Source of the DNA: Sphingopyxis sp. YR583
GTDB taxonomy: Bacteria; Pseudomonadota; Alphaproteobacteria; Sphingomonadales; Sphingomonadaceae
Length of the DNA stretch: 64,000 nt
Direction: 5' to 3'
Assembly (NCBI RefSeq): GCF_900108295.1
Contig: NZ_FNWK01000001.1
Coordinates: 1,426,001 to 1,490,000, forward strand
This document shows, piece by piece, positions 42,090-51,567 of the stretch. Below the pieces are notes generated by a model. It ran no database searches. It worked only from the letters and a program-made list of their open reading frames with translations, and was not told where the DNA came from. The position numbers and the translations under genes are program-made. How positions within the stretch are numbered: position 1 is the first letter of the stretch; every line of letters starts with the position of its first letter.

Positions 42090-42926
42090 ATGGATATCGA
42101 AATCAGGCAGGGGCTGGCCGAGGCGCGCGCGCTGGCGGCAGGACATTGGCGCGCGCTGGCCGCCTATACTGGGATGGGCGTGCTGGTGCCGTTCCTGCTC
42201 CTGTCGAGCGAGCCGATTTTCGACCTGCGCACCATCATGGCGCTGATGGTCAACACCTATGGCACCTATGTCAGCGGATCGATCACGGGGCCGCTCTATC
42301 TGCTCGGCATCGTGTCGGTGATCGTCGCGGGGGCGATGTTCGCGGCGTGGAACGCCATCCTCGCCGAATTTCGCGAAGGCTATATTTCCGAGATCATGTA
42401 CGGGATGGTCGCCGGCGCGGCCTATCTGATCGTCAATATCCTGCTCTATGCCGGGATCGGCGTGATCGCGACGCTGCCGATCCTGCTCACGATCGGTATC
42501 GCCGAGTGGAACGCCTTGGCCGGGAGCCTTGCCGATGGCGCGTACCGGCTGGTGCTGGTCGTCCTCGGTACCTGGATCGAGGCGCGGCTGTGCCTGACCG
42601 GCGCGATCATGGGCGCCGGCGGGCGGCTCAACCCCTTTCCGGCCATCGCCGAATCATGGCGGGCGACCGGGCAGGCGCAAGGGCGACTCTTCGGCTTCTA
42701 TCTGGCTTTGGGCACGCTTTTCGGCCTTGCGGTCGGCGGGTTGATCCTCGTCCATGGCGCGGTCATCTGGAACAATGCGCAGGCGCCCGGCAGCGCGCTC
42801 GAAATGGCGATGAGTTTCGCGTGGGTCCTGCTGTTCGCAGCCTATTTTCTGGCGAAGATCCTGGTCGCGGCGGGGTTCCTCCGCGCCGCGCGCCCGCGCG
42901 CCGCAGCCGCCGAGGTCTTCGCCTAG
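42090..42926 (+). CDS. Hypothetical integral membrane protein
   Basis: A 278-residue protein with about six membrane helices (for example ITGPLYLLGIVSVIVAGAMF and YGMVAGAAYLIVNILLYAGI) and no family I can name. The ATG at 42090 has an AGGGGGCGGAC ribosome region just before it; the frame is open to a TTG at 42057. Its stop TAG shares the palindrome CTAG with the stop of the convergent gene, so the two genes overlap by three bases. Probably expressed on its own or with hom. Confidence 0.7.
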   Translation: MDIEIRQGLAEARALAAGHWRALAAYTGMGVLVPFLLLSSEPIFDLRTIMALMVNTYGTYVSGSITGPLYLLGIVSVIVAGAMFAAWNAILAEFREGYISEIMYGMVAGAAYLIVNILLYAGIGVIATLPILLTIGIAEWNALAGSLADGAYRLVLVVLGTWIEARLCLTGAIMGAGGRLNPFPAIAESWRATGQAQGRLFGFYLALGTLFGLAVGGLILVHGAVIWNNAQAPGSALEMAMSFAWVLLFAAYFLAKILVAAGFLRAARPRAAAAEVFA

Positions 42927-43405
42927 GGCTCGGGCTCGTCTTCGGGCGGGGCCGGCGTTCCCGTTTCGGGATCGGTCGCGCGCTTCATCGCTTCGAACTG
43001 CTCATTATATTCGGGGCCGGGCTTATAGCGGCCGCCGAACGAGATCCAGTTATAGGGCAGCTTGTCGAGCGTCATCGCCTGCGCCTCCGCCCGCGGCAGC
43101 TTCGGCGGCGCCTCGCGCCCTTCCTTGGCGATCGCGCGCAGTTCGGGCGACAGCCGGTGGCGTTCGGTATCGGTGCCGCACACGTTGATCGAACCGTCGT
43201 CGGCGGGTTTGCAGCGCTTGATCGGATCGACCATTTCCTTCGCCTTCGCCGCGGCACTTTCAGCATTGCGCGGTGGCGGCGGCGCGGGCGGCCCCTGCGT
43301 CTGCGTGGCGCCGGGCACGGCCGCGGTCATGGCGATGACACAGCTCATGGCGAAAGCGGCACCGAATCGGGCGAAGCGTTCTCGACAAGTGGCACGGGCG
43401 ACCAT
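42923..43405 (-). CDS. Hypothetical secreted protein
   Basis: A 160-residue product with a probable signal peptide (FGAAFAMSCVIAMTAAVPGA, about residues 14-33), a Pro-rich linker, then a small domain with two cysteines (IKRCKPADDGSINVCGTDTE) and a low-complexity acidic C-terminus (PAPPEDEPEP). No known family. The start ATG at 43405 is divergent from glpX. A much longer open frame continues upstream but runs antisense through glpX and is rejected. Confidence 0.65.
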   Translation of the reverse strand: MVARATCRERFARFGAAFAMSCVIAMTAAVPGATQTQGPPAPPPPRNAESAAAKAKEMVDPIKRCKPADDGSINVCGTDTERHRLSPELRAIAKEGREAPPKLPRAEAQAMTLDKLPYNWISFGGRYKPGPEYNEQFEAMKRATDPETGTPAPPEDEPEP

Positions 43406-43459
43406 ATGGCGCCCACCATGCCGACGGGGCGGAACAAGTAAAGACGGAGAGTGGCCGAG

Positions 43460-44428
<969 letters not shown>

Positions 44429-44457
44429 TAAGGTTTCGGCCGATTGTAGACGTTAAT

Positions 44458-44613
44458 CCTCCCTGTGGCGTAGCCATGGGGAGGTGGCAGCGCGAAGCGC
44501 TGACGGAGGGGCCAATGGCGCTAAGTCGCAGCCCCTCCACCACCGCCTGCGGCGGCGGTCCCGCTGGCGCTACGCGCCGTCTGCGACTCCCCCATCGCTG
44601 CGCGACAGGGAGG
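44458..44613. repeat. Large imperfect inverted repeat (intergenic mosaic element)
   Basis: Outer arms CCTCCCTGT (44458-44466) and ACAGGGAGG (44605-44613) enclose an inner pair GGAGGGGC (44505-44512) and GCCCCTCC (44531-44538) and a GC-rich CGCC-repeat segment. The architecture is that of dispersed REP/BIME-like intergenic elements frequent in sphingomonads. No gene is visible inside. Confidence 0.65.
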
Positions 44614-44628
44614 ATATATCACTCATCT

Positions 44629-44701
44629 CGTCACCCCGGACTTGATCCGGGGCCCATGACTTCGGCGCGGCTGCGGATCCCGGATCAAGTCCGGGATGAC
44701 G
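44629..44701. repeat. Inverted repeat of the alphaproteobacterial cgtca-cccggacttgatccggg type
   Basis: Two 23-base arms at 44629-44651 and 44679-44701 are reverse complements with a single mismatch, around a 27-base centre. Palindromes built on GGACTTGATCCGGG are a common intergenic repeat in alphaproteobacteria. The long stem could end or protect the glpX transcript. From here to 44817 I see nothing else. Confidence 0.7.
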
Positions 44702-44817
44702 AAGGTGAAATGCGGAAACGTCCGCGCCCCACCCCAATGCGGACCCCGCGCACTTGACCCGCGCACCATCCTTGCCGTATTATCTCAATAATACAGTTCG
44801 GATGACCCTTGGCATTG

Positions 44818-45303
44818 TCAGAAAATCCCCGCTGCCAGCCCCTCCGCCAGCGCGGCGCCGAGGTCGCGGGCTTCGGCGAGGCGATCCGGCGCGATCGTCT
44901 TGGGCGCCATAATCGCTTCGGGGGTCTGCGCGGCGGTGTTCACGATGACCGGATCGGCGACGCGCTTCAGCCGCCAGCCGGTCGCGATGCGGTCGAGCTG
45001 GCGCTGGGCGTTTTCGCCGTCGGATCCCGCGCAGATGATCGTCGCATAGGGGCGCCCCTCAAGCCGGCCGAGGCAGGGATAATAAGAGCGGTCGAACATC
45101 TCCTTCATCGCGCCCGACAGCGCGGCGAGATTTTCGGGGCCGACGAAGAGATAGCCGCCCGCGGCCTGCAGCGCGTCCGGGGTCACGTCGGCGACGGCGA
45201 CAAGCTTCGCGTTCCCCGCCCCTTCGGCGGCAGCGCGCGCGAGCGCTTCGCTGCCGCCGGTGCGGCTGTGCCATGCGATGAGGAGGTGCGGCGTGTCGGT
45301 CAT
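44818..45303 (-). CDS. Flavodoxin-family protein
   Basis: A 160-residue flavodoxin-like protein: the FMN-phosphate loop is AWHSRTGGSEALARA near residues 9-23, followed by YLFVGPENLAALSGAMKEMF and YATIICAGSDGE, typical of the flavodoxin/NADPH-dependent FMN reductase fold. It probably acts as an FMN-dependent electron carrier or reductase. The ATG at 45303 sits directly before the conserved residues; a frame open to 45339 is less likely. It is divergent from the alkyl-sulfatase gene with a 62-base gap. Confidence 0.8.
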   Translation of the reverse strand: MTDTPHLLIAWHSRTGGSEALARAAAEGAGNAKLVAVADVTPDALQAAGGYLFVGPENLAALSGAMKEMFDRSYYPCLGRLEGRPYATIICAGSDGENAQRQLDRIATGWRLKRVADPVIVNTAAQTPEAIMAPKTIAPDRLAEARDLGAALAEGLAAGIF

Positions 45304-45365
45304 GAGCCGATGCTTGCCAAGCACCGACACGCGGCGCAAGCTGCCCAGAAATATGGGGGAGACAT

Positions 45366-47330
45366 ATGATGCGCCGACTGACCGCCCTGCTGCTTGCGAG
45401 CAGCCTGCCCTTTGCCGCCACCGCGCAGGACGCCGCGAGCGAGGCGACGCGCACCGCGCAGGCCGAGATCGCGGGGCGCCTGCCGCTGGATGATCCGCGC
45501 GACGAAGCCAATGTGATGCGCGGCAAGCTCGCCGAGATTCCGGGCGGGGTCATTACGGACAAGAATGGCAAGACGGTGTGGGACCGGCGGCCCTATACGT
45601 TTCTGAACGCCAAAGAAGCGCCCGACACGGTGAACCCGTCGCTGTGGCGGCAGGCGCGACTCGACGCGGTACATGGATTGTTCGAGGTCGTGCCGGGCAA
45701 GATCTGGCAGGTGCGTGGTTACGATATTTCGGTGATGACGATCATCCGCGGAAAGAGCGGCTGGATCATCGTCGACCCGCTGCTGTCCGAAGAAGCGGCG
45801 GCGGCGAGCTGGAAATTGTTCGCCGACACGGTCGAGGCGAAATCGGGCAAGCTGCCGATCAGGGCGGTGATCTTTTCGCACAGCCACAGCGACCATTTCG
45901 GCGGCGTCGGCGGCATCGTCACCCCCGAACAGGTGAAGGCGCAGAAGATCCGCATCATCGCGCCGCACGGATTTTCGGAAGAAGCGACGTCGGAAAATGT
46001 CCTCGCGGGCGGAGCGATGGGGCGGCGCGCGCTTTATATGTTCGGCGCGATCCTGCCGCCGGGCGAAAAGGGACAGGTCGACACCGGGCTGGGCCCGAAG
46101 CTGTCGTCGGGCACCGTCGGCTATATGGAGCCGACCGAGACGGTGAGCGAAAAGGGCGGGACGCTGACGATCGACGGGCTGGCGTTCGACTTTCTCGACG
46201 CAGGGAGCACCGAGGCGCCGTCGGAATTCGTCTTCTACATCCCCGCCTATAAGGCACTCCATACCACCGAGGTCGTGACGCACACGCTGCACAATGTGCT
46301 GACGCTGCGCGGGGCGCAGGTGCGCGATGCGCTGCACTGGTCGAAGGTGATCGACGCGATGCTGCTGAAATGGGGCGGCACGGCCGAGGTCGCGATGGCA
46401 TCGCACCACTGGCCGACATGGGGCGCGGGCGAGGTGTCGTCGCTGCTCGCGAACCAGCGCGATGCCTATCGTTATGTTCACGACCGCACGCTGTTTCTGG
46501 CGAATCGCGGGGCGACCCTGCACGAGCTCGCCGACCAGACCGCCGAGGCGCCGGTGCAGGGCCGGGATTTCGCGACGCGCGGCTATTATGGAACGCTCAA
46601 CCACGACATGAAGGCGGTGTATCAGCGCTATTTCGGCTGGTGGGACGGCAATCCCGCGAATTTCAACCCGCTGCCGCCCGAGCAATCGGCACCCAAATAT
46701 GTCGCGCTGGCGGGCGGCGCCGACAAGCTGCTCGCGGCGGGGCGCGATGCGCTGAAAGCCGGCGATTATCGCTGGGCGGCCGAGCTTTTGAACAAGCTGG
46801 TGTTTGCTCAGCCCGACAATAAGGACGCGCGGGCGGCGCTGGCGTCGGCGTACGACCAGATGGGATATCAGGCCGAATCGGGGGCGTGGCGGAACTATTA
46901 TCTCGCCGGCGCGGCGAGCCTGCGCGGCAATGCGGTCGATGCCGCGACGGGCAATGGGCAGAGCCGCAGCTTTGTGAGCGCGATCCCGACCGCGGTGTTT
47001 TTCGATGCGCTGGCGACGCGTTTCGACGCAACCAAAGGAAGCGCGGTGAAAGGAACGTTCCAGTTCGTCCTGCCCGACAACAAGGAGACGGTCGCGGTGG
47101 TCGTCGGCGGCGGGGTCGAATTCCCGCGCTATGGCGTGACCGATCCGGCACCGACCGCGACAGTGACGATCGACCGCAAGATTCTGGACGAAGCGATGAT
47201 GGGGCGTGCGCAATTCCCGGCGCTGATCCAGTCGGGCGCGATCAAGATCGACGGCGACCGCATGGCGTTCCTGTCGTGGTTCGCGCTGCACCCGCCCGCC
47301 GACCCGCGTTTCAATGTGGTTGTGCCGTGA
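45366..47330 (+). CDS. Alkyl sulfatase, SdsA/YjcS type (metallo-beta-lactamase fold)
   Basis: Hydrolyses primary alkyl sulfates such as dodecyl sulfate. The 654-residue protein has a signal peptide (ending ATAQ near residue 21), so it is probably periplasmic. A metallo-beta-lactamase domain carries FSHSHSDHFGG (His172, His174, Asp176, His177). A dimerisation domain is around residues 380-520, and an SCP2-like C-terminal domain (TFQFVLPDNKETVAVVVGGG) binds the alkyl chain. The start is the first of two ATGs, just after GGGGGAGA. Together with the flavodoxin neighbour it gives no clear pathway. Confidence 0.92.
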   Translation: MMRRLTALLLASSLPFAATAQDAASEATRTAQAEIAGRLPLDDPRDEANVMRGKLAEIPGGVITDKNGKTVWDRRPYTFLNAKEAPDTVNPSLWRQARLDAVHGLFEVVPGKIWQVRGYDISVMTIIRGKSGWIIVDPLLSEEAAAASWKLFADTVEAKSGKLPIRAVIFSHSHSDHFGGVGGIVTPEQVKAQKIRIIAPHGFSEEATSENVLAGGAMGRRALYMFGAILPPGEKGQVDTGLGPKLSSGTVGYMEPTETVSEKGGTLTIDGLAFDFLDAGSTEAPSEFVFYIPAYKALHTTEVVTHTLHNVLTLRGAQVRDALHWSKVIDAMLLKWGGTAEVAMASHHWPTWGAGEVSSLLANQRDAYRYVHDRTLFLANRGATLHELADQTAEAPVQGRDFATRGYYGTLNHDMKAVYQRYFGWWDGNPANFNPLPPEQSAPKYVALAGGADKLLAAGRDALKAGDYRWAAELLNKLVFAQPDNKDARAALASAYDQMGYQAESGAWRNYYLAGAASLRGNAVDAATGNGQSRSFVSAIPTAVFFDALATRFDATKGSAVKGTFQFVLPDNKETVAVVVGGGVEFPRYGVTDPAPTATVTIDRKILDEAMMGRAQFPALIQSGAIKIDGDRMAFLSWFALHPPADPRFNVVVP

Positions 47331-47355
47331 CGGCCCGAGCGACTAACGGAGGAAC

Positions 47356-47886
47356 ATGACCGACACACCCGCCGCGCATCCGACCGACCCCTTCGCCCCC
47401 GACGCGCTCAATGCCAGCGAGGGGCTCGACCCGGTCGCGCCCGCCTATGCGCAGGTGCTCCGCATCGCGACGGCGCTCAACCTGATCCCGCTCGCGATCG
47501 GCGCGAGCGTGTTCGATGCGCTGCTGATCCGGCATCTGGAGGGGCCATATGGGCTGATCACCGCCGCGGCGTGGCTGATCGCGATCGTCGTGATCGTCAC
47601 CTTTCCGTCGCGGCGCGTGTCGCGCTGGGGGTATAAGATCGGCGAAGGGCAATTACGGGTCGCGCGCGGCTGGCTGTTCCGGACCGACACGATCGTGCCG
47701 TTCGTGCGCGTCCAGCATATCGACGTCGGGCAGGGGCCGATCGAGCGCTGGTTCGGGCTGTCGCACCTGATCGTCCACACGTCGGGAACGCATAACAGCA
47801 CGGTGACTTTGCCCGGGCTGCACGCAGACCTTGCCGCCGCGATGCGCGAGACGATACGCCGCCATATCCAGACCGATTTCGCATGA
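47356..47886 (+). CDS. Bacterial PH-domain membrane protein, YdbS-like
   Basis: A 176-residue protein with two membrane helices (about 45-80) and one bacterial PH_2 domain (WGYKIGEGQLRVARGWLFRT, VPFVRVQHIDVGQGPIER). Such proteins, paired with a YdbT-like partner, are inner-membrane proteins of unknown function, in some species linked to stress tolerance. The ATG at 47356 follows GGAGGAAC. Its stop overlaps the next start by four bases. Confidence 0.88.
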   Translation: MTDTPAAHPTDPFAPDALNASEGLDPVAPAYAQVLRIATALNLIPLAIGASVFDALLIRHLEGPYGLITAAAWLIAIVVIVTFPSRRVSRWGYKIGEGQLRVARGWLFRTDTIVPFVRVQHIDVGQGPIERWFGLSHLIVHTSGTHNSTVTLPGLHADLAAAMRETIRRHIQTDFA

Positions 47887-49400
47887 GCGACGCCGTCGCA
47901 GCGAATCCCGTCATGCCGGACGAGGCGAACTGGCAGCGGCTGCATCCCGCCACGCTGGCGCTGGCGGTCGTCAAGCTCGGGCCGCGCTCGCTCAACTTCC
48001 TGCCCGCGGTCGCCGCATTGGGCTTCACCGGGAACTGGGTCTATATCGTCCCGGCGATCGGCGCCTTTCTGCTGATCTCGCTGGCCGCCGCCTGGTTTCA
48101 ATGGCTGCGCTTTCGTTTCCTTGTCGGCGACGACGAGGTGGTGATCGAAAGCGGCGTCCTGTCGCGCCAGCATCGCACCATCCCCTTCGACCGCATCCAG
48201 GACGTCAGCATCGAACAGGGGCTCGTCTCGCGCGCGCTCGGCATCGCCAAGGTCGGGTTCGAGACGGGCGCCGGCGGCAAGGAAAATGACGCGAACCTCG
48301 ACGCGATCGCATTGGACGCGGCGCAAGCGCTGCGCACGACGATCCGCGCGCACCGCAGCGGCGAAGTCGCGGCACCGGTCGCCGCCGATGTGGCCGACGC
48401 CGCGCCGGCCGGCGAGGACCGGCTGCTGTTCGCGATGGGGCCGCGCCAGTTGCTGGTTGCGGGACTGTTCAACTTCTCGCTCGCCGCGCTCGCGGTCGTC
48501 GGCGCGGGCATGCAGTTTTTCGACGGGTTGCTGCCGTTCGATTTCAACGTCTTCAACCCGATGGACTGGATCGACATCGCCGAGGATTACGGGCTCGATC
48601 AGTGGCTGCTCGCGCATCGCTGGATCGCGGGTGTCGGCGCGGCGCTGTCGCTGCTGCTGATCGGGTTTGCGAGCGGGATCGCGACGATGGTGTTCGCCAA
48701 CTGGGACTTCCGCCTGACGCGCGAGCCGCGCGCGCTGCGCCGCACCCGCGGGCTCACGACACGCACCGACGTCGCGGTACCGGTGAAGCGCGTGCAGGCG
48801 GCGATCCTCGTCACCGGCTGGCTGCGCCAGCGCTTCGGCTGGCACGAGCTGCGCCTGCAGAGCCTCGCGAGCGACGGCGAGAAGGAGCGCGATCATCAGG
48901 TCGTGCCCTTCGGCAAGCTGGACGAGATCGACCCGGTGCTTGCCGAGGTTGCGATTCGGCGCCCCGATGCGGGTCAGGCGTGGCAGCATAGCCACCGTAT
49001 CGTCGCGCTGGGGCCGATCGTCGGCGCGCTATGCGCCATGATCGGCGGCGGGATCGGGCTCTGGCTCGGCAATGCGGTGGGCTGGCTGGGGCTCGTCGCG
49101 GCACCGCTGATCGCGCTGTTCGCTTTCTGGGCGGCGCGCTTTCACCGCTGGGCCGACCTCGGCGAGCAGGTCGCGATCCGCCGCGGCGCATGGAAGCCGA
49201 AGACGACGCTGCTGCCGCACGCGTCGGTGCAGAGCGTCGATCTCAAGAGCGACTTCATCCTCCGCCCGCTCGGCCTCGCGACTTTGGTGTTCGGGGTGCC
49301 CGGCGGCAGTTCGCTCGCGACGCACGAGATTCCCGCGATCCCGCTCACCGCCGCACTCGACCTGCGCACGCGCATCCTCGCCGCGAGGGCGCGGTCATGA
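47883..49400 (+). CDS. Bacterial PH-domain membrane protein, YdbT-like
   Basis: A 505-residue membrane protein with repeated PH_2 domains (DEVVIESGVLSRQHRTIPFD with DRIQDVSIEQGLVSRALGIA; a second after RTRGLTTRTDVAVPVKRVQA; a third near the end with LPHASVQSVDLKSDFI) separated by pairs of membrane helices. It is coupled by an ATGA overlap to the YdbS-like gene before it and by another to recJ after it. The function of the pair is unknown; the operon with recJ is a frequent chromosomal neighbourhood rather than proof of a shared role. Confidence 0.88.
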   Translation: MSDAVAANPVMPDEANWQRLHPATLALAVVKLGPRSLNFLPAVAALGFTGNWVYIVPAIGAFLLISLAAAWFQWLRFRFLVGDDEVVIESGVLSRQHRTIPFDRIQDVSIEQGLVSRALGIAKVGFETGAGGKENDANLDAIALDAAQALRTTIRAHRSGEVAAPVAADVADAAPAGEDRLLFAMGPRQLLVAGLFNFSLAALAVVGAGMQFFDGLLPFDFNVFNPMDWIDIAEDYGLDQWLLAHRWIAGVGAALSLLLIGFASGIATMVFANWDFRLTREPRALRRTRGLTTRTDVAVPVKRVQAAILVTGWLRQRFGWHELRLQSLASDGEKERDHQVVPFGKLDEIDPVLAEVAIRRPDAGQAWQHSHRIVALGPIVGALCAMIGGGIGLWLGNAVGWLGLVAAPLIALFAFWAARFHRWADLGEQVAIRRGAWKPKTTLLPHASVQSVDLKSDFILRPLGLATLVFGVPGGSSLATHEIPAIPLTAALDLRTRILAARARS

Positions 49401-51163
49401 GCGAGGCGGCACTGGGCATTACGCGCTCGATCAAGGGCCAGCCGTGGCACTGGCGCCGCGCGAGCGCCGACATGGCGGCGGAGAATCTGGCGCCCGACGA
49501 TCTGGTCACCCAATTGCTGCTGGCGCGCGGGGTGCCGCGCGACGACCTCGACCGCCAGCGGACGCCGACCTTGCGCGGTTTCATGCCCGACCCGTCGCTG
49601 TTCCGCGACATGGACGCCGCCGCGGCGCGGCTCGCCGATGCGGTCGAGCGCAAGGAGGCGGTGACGATCTTCGGCGATTACGACGTCGACGGCGCGACCT
49701 CGGCCGCCTTGCTTGTGCGGCTGCTGCGCGGGCTCGGGCTGCCCGCAGGCGCCTATATCCCCGACCGGCTGATGGAGGGCTATGGCCCGTCGGGCGCCGC
49801 GCTGGTCAAGATCGGCGAGGCGGGGTCGAAGCTGGTCGTCACGGTCGATTGCGGCGCGCAGGCGTTCGACGCGATTGCCGAAGCCAAGGCGGCGGGGGTC
49901 GAGGTGATCGTCGTCGACCATCACCAGTGCGCGACGACGCTGCCCGTGGCCCTCGCCTTGGTGAACCCCAACCGGCTCGACGAGGAGCCCGACGCCGCGA
50001 TCCATGGCAATCTTGCCGCGGTCGGGGTCGCCTTCCTGCTCGGCGCGGCGCTGCTCCGCACCTTGCGCGCGCGCGGATTTTTTGCGGGCCGCGACGAGCC
50101 CGCGCTGATCGATCTGCTCGACCTTGTCGCGCTGGGCACCGTCGCCGACGTCGCGCGGCTGACCGGGTTCAACCGCGCGCTGGTGACGCAGGGGCTGAAG
50201 GTGATGGCGCGGCGCGGCAACACCGGGCTCGCGGCGCTGATGGACGCGGCACGCCTGACCAAGCCGCCGAGCGCGAGCGACATGGGCTTTGCGCTGGGTC
50301 CGCGGATCAATGCCGGCGGACGCGTCGGCAAATCGGACCTTGGCGTGCGCCTGCTCACCACGAGCGACCCGCAGGAAGCCGCCGATATCGCCGTCGAACT
50401 CAACCGGCTGAACGAGGAGCGCCGCGCGATCGAGGCGGCGGTGCTCGAACAGGCGATCGAGGCCAGCGCGGCGTGCGGCAACGCCCCCGTCGCGATCGTC
50501 GCGGGCGAGGGCTGGCATCCCGGCGTGATCGGCATCGTCGCCGGGCGCCTGAAGGAACGCCTCCACCGCCCCGCGATCGTCATCGCGGTCGACGAAAATG
50601 GCGTGGGTAAGGGATCGGGGCGCTCGATCAGCGGGGTCGACCTCGGCGCCGCGATCCTCGCCGCGAAGGAGACGGGGCTGCTCGTCGCGGGCGGCGGGCA
50701 TGCAATGGCGGCGGGGCTGACCGTTGCGGCCGACAAGGTCGACGCGCTCGGTGCGTATCTGAACGACCGGCTCGCCGCCGATGTCGAGCGCGCGAGCGGC
50801 GACAAGTCGCTGCTGATCGACGCGGTGCTTGCGCCGAGGGGCATCAACCCGCTCTGGTGCGACGCGATCGAAAGCGCCGGCCCCTATGGCGCCGGCTGGC
50901 CCGCGCCGCGCGTCGCGACGGGGCCGGTGCGAATCGTCGAATCGGGGATCGTCGGGACCGACCATGTCCGGCTGATCGTGTCGGGCGACGACGGGGCGCG
51001 GTTCAAGGCGGTCGCTTTCCGCAGCGCCGAGACCGAATTGGGCCAGGCGCTGCTGCACGCGCGCGGGCGCAAATTATGGCTCGCAGGGCGCGCGAAACGG
51101 GATGATTGGGGGAGCCGGCCGGCCGCCGAACTGCATCTGGAGGACGCAGCCTGGGCCGACTAG
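49397..51163 (+). CDS. recJ: Single-stranded-DNA-specific exonuclease RecJ
   Basis: RecJ degrades single-stranded DNA 5' to 3' in recombination and mismatch repair. The 588-residue product has the DHH phosphoesterase motifs FGDYDVDGATSAA (92-104) and VVDHH (172-176), DCG in VTVDCGAQ, and the DHHA1 motif GGGHAMAAG, with the OB-fold region at the C-terminus. The ATG at 49397 overlaps the YdbT-like stop by four bases; a longer frame upstream runs inside that gene and is rejected. All catalytic motifs are intact. Confidence 0.96.
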   Translation: MSEAALGITRSIKGQPWHWRRASADMAAENLAPDDLVTQLLLARGVPRDDLDRQRTPTLRGFMPDPSLFRDMDAAAARLADAVERKEAVTIFGDYDVDGATSAALLVRLLRGLGLPAGAYIPDRLMEGYGPSGAALVKIGEAGSKLVVTVDCGAQAFDAIAEAKAAGVEVIVVDHHQCATTLPVALALVNPNRLDEEPDAAIHGNLAAVGVAFLLGAALLRTLRARGFFAGRDEPALIDLLDLVALGTVADVARLTGFNRALVTQGLKVMARRGNTGLAALMDAARLTKPPSASDMGFALGPRINAGGRVGKSDLGVRLLTTSDPQEAADIAVELNRLNEERRAIEAAVLEQAIEASAACGNAPVAIVAGEGWHPGVIGIVAGRLKERLHRPAIVIAVDENGVGKGSGRSISGVDLGAAILAAKETGLLVAGGGHAMAAGLTVAADKVDALGAYLNDRLAADVERASGDKSLLIDAVLAPRGINPLWCDAIESAGPYGAGWPAPRVATGPVRIVESGIVGTDHVRLIVSGDDGARFKAVAFRSAETELGQALLHARGRKLWLAGRAKRDDWGSRPAAELHLEDAAWAD

Positions 51164-51255
51164 GCGCGGACCTGTACGTTGCGGCGCAATATTTTTGCGC
51201 GGCGCGCTTGACCCTATGGGCATGCGAGTCTAATGCGCCGCTTCACCGATCAGAC

Positions 51256-51331
51256 GGCCCCTTCGTCTAGCGGTCTAGGACGTCGCCCTTTCACGGCGAA
51301 AACACGGGTTCGAGTCCCGTAGGGGTCACCA
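51256..51331 (+). tRNA. tRNA-Glu (anticodon TTC)
   Basis: A complete cloverleaf of 76 bases including CCA: acceptor GGCCCCT / AGGGGTC, anticodon stem TCGCC / GGCGA with loop CTTTCAC (anticodon TTC), T loop GGTTCGAGTCC, discriminator A. It reads Glu codons GAA and GAG. Confidence 0.96.
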
Positions 51332-51383
51332 TCGGTCACGGGAGCGGTCGGCTCCCCCTTTCCGCGAAATTTCCGACCCACAA

Positions 51384-51458
51384 GGCCCCTTCGTCTAGCG
51401 GTCAGGACGCGGCCCTCTCACGGCTGAAACACGGGTTCGATTCCCGTAGGGGTCACCA
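51384..51458 (+). tRNA. tRNA-Glu (anticodon CTC)
   Basis: A complete cloverleaf of 75 bases with the same acceptor stem as the first copy, anticodon loop CTCTCAC (anticodon CTC), T loop GGTTCGATTCC and encoded CCA. It lies 52 bases after the TTC isoacceptor and may share its transcript. High-GC genomes often keep this second isoacceptor for GAG. Confidence 0.95.
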
Positions 51459-51524
51459 ATCAACGGTCGGTGCGCGAACCCGTGCCCCCTTGTCGGAGTG
51501 GATCGGCAACAGCCGACCCACTAT

Positions 51525-51549
51525 GGTTCGAGTCCCGTAGGGGTCACCA
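51525..51549 (+). repeat. Partial tRNA-Glu 3' end (possible old attachment-site scar)
   Basis: The 25 bases from the T arm to CCA are identical to the 3' end of the tRNA-Glu(TTC) gene at 51307-51331. The preceding 40 bases do not form a normal D or anticodon arm; they hold a small hairpin (CGGC aaca GCCG), and only a weak acceptor-like CCCCCT is present, so a working tRNA is unlikely. This may be a remnant of integration at tRNA-Glu or of a degraded third tRNA copy. Confidence 0.6.
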
Positions 51550-51567
51550 TTCAGCGGCCGACGGCAG

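Noticed and set aside
45300..47291. A 663-codon open frame antisense to the alkyl-sulfatase gene
   Set aside because: The plus-strand gene has a signal peptide and metallo-beta-lactamase motifs; the antisense product is Arg/His-rich without motifs.
51484..51549. A possible third tRNA-Glu
   Set aside because: Only 66 bases, a mismatched acceptor and no normal D or anticodon arm; recorded as a tRNA fragment instead.
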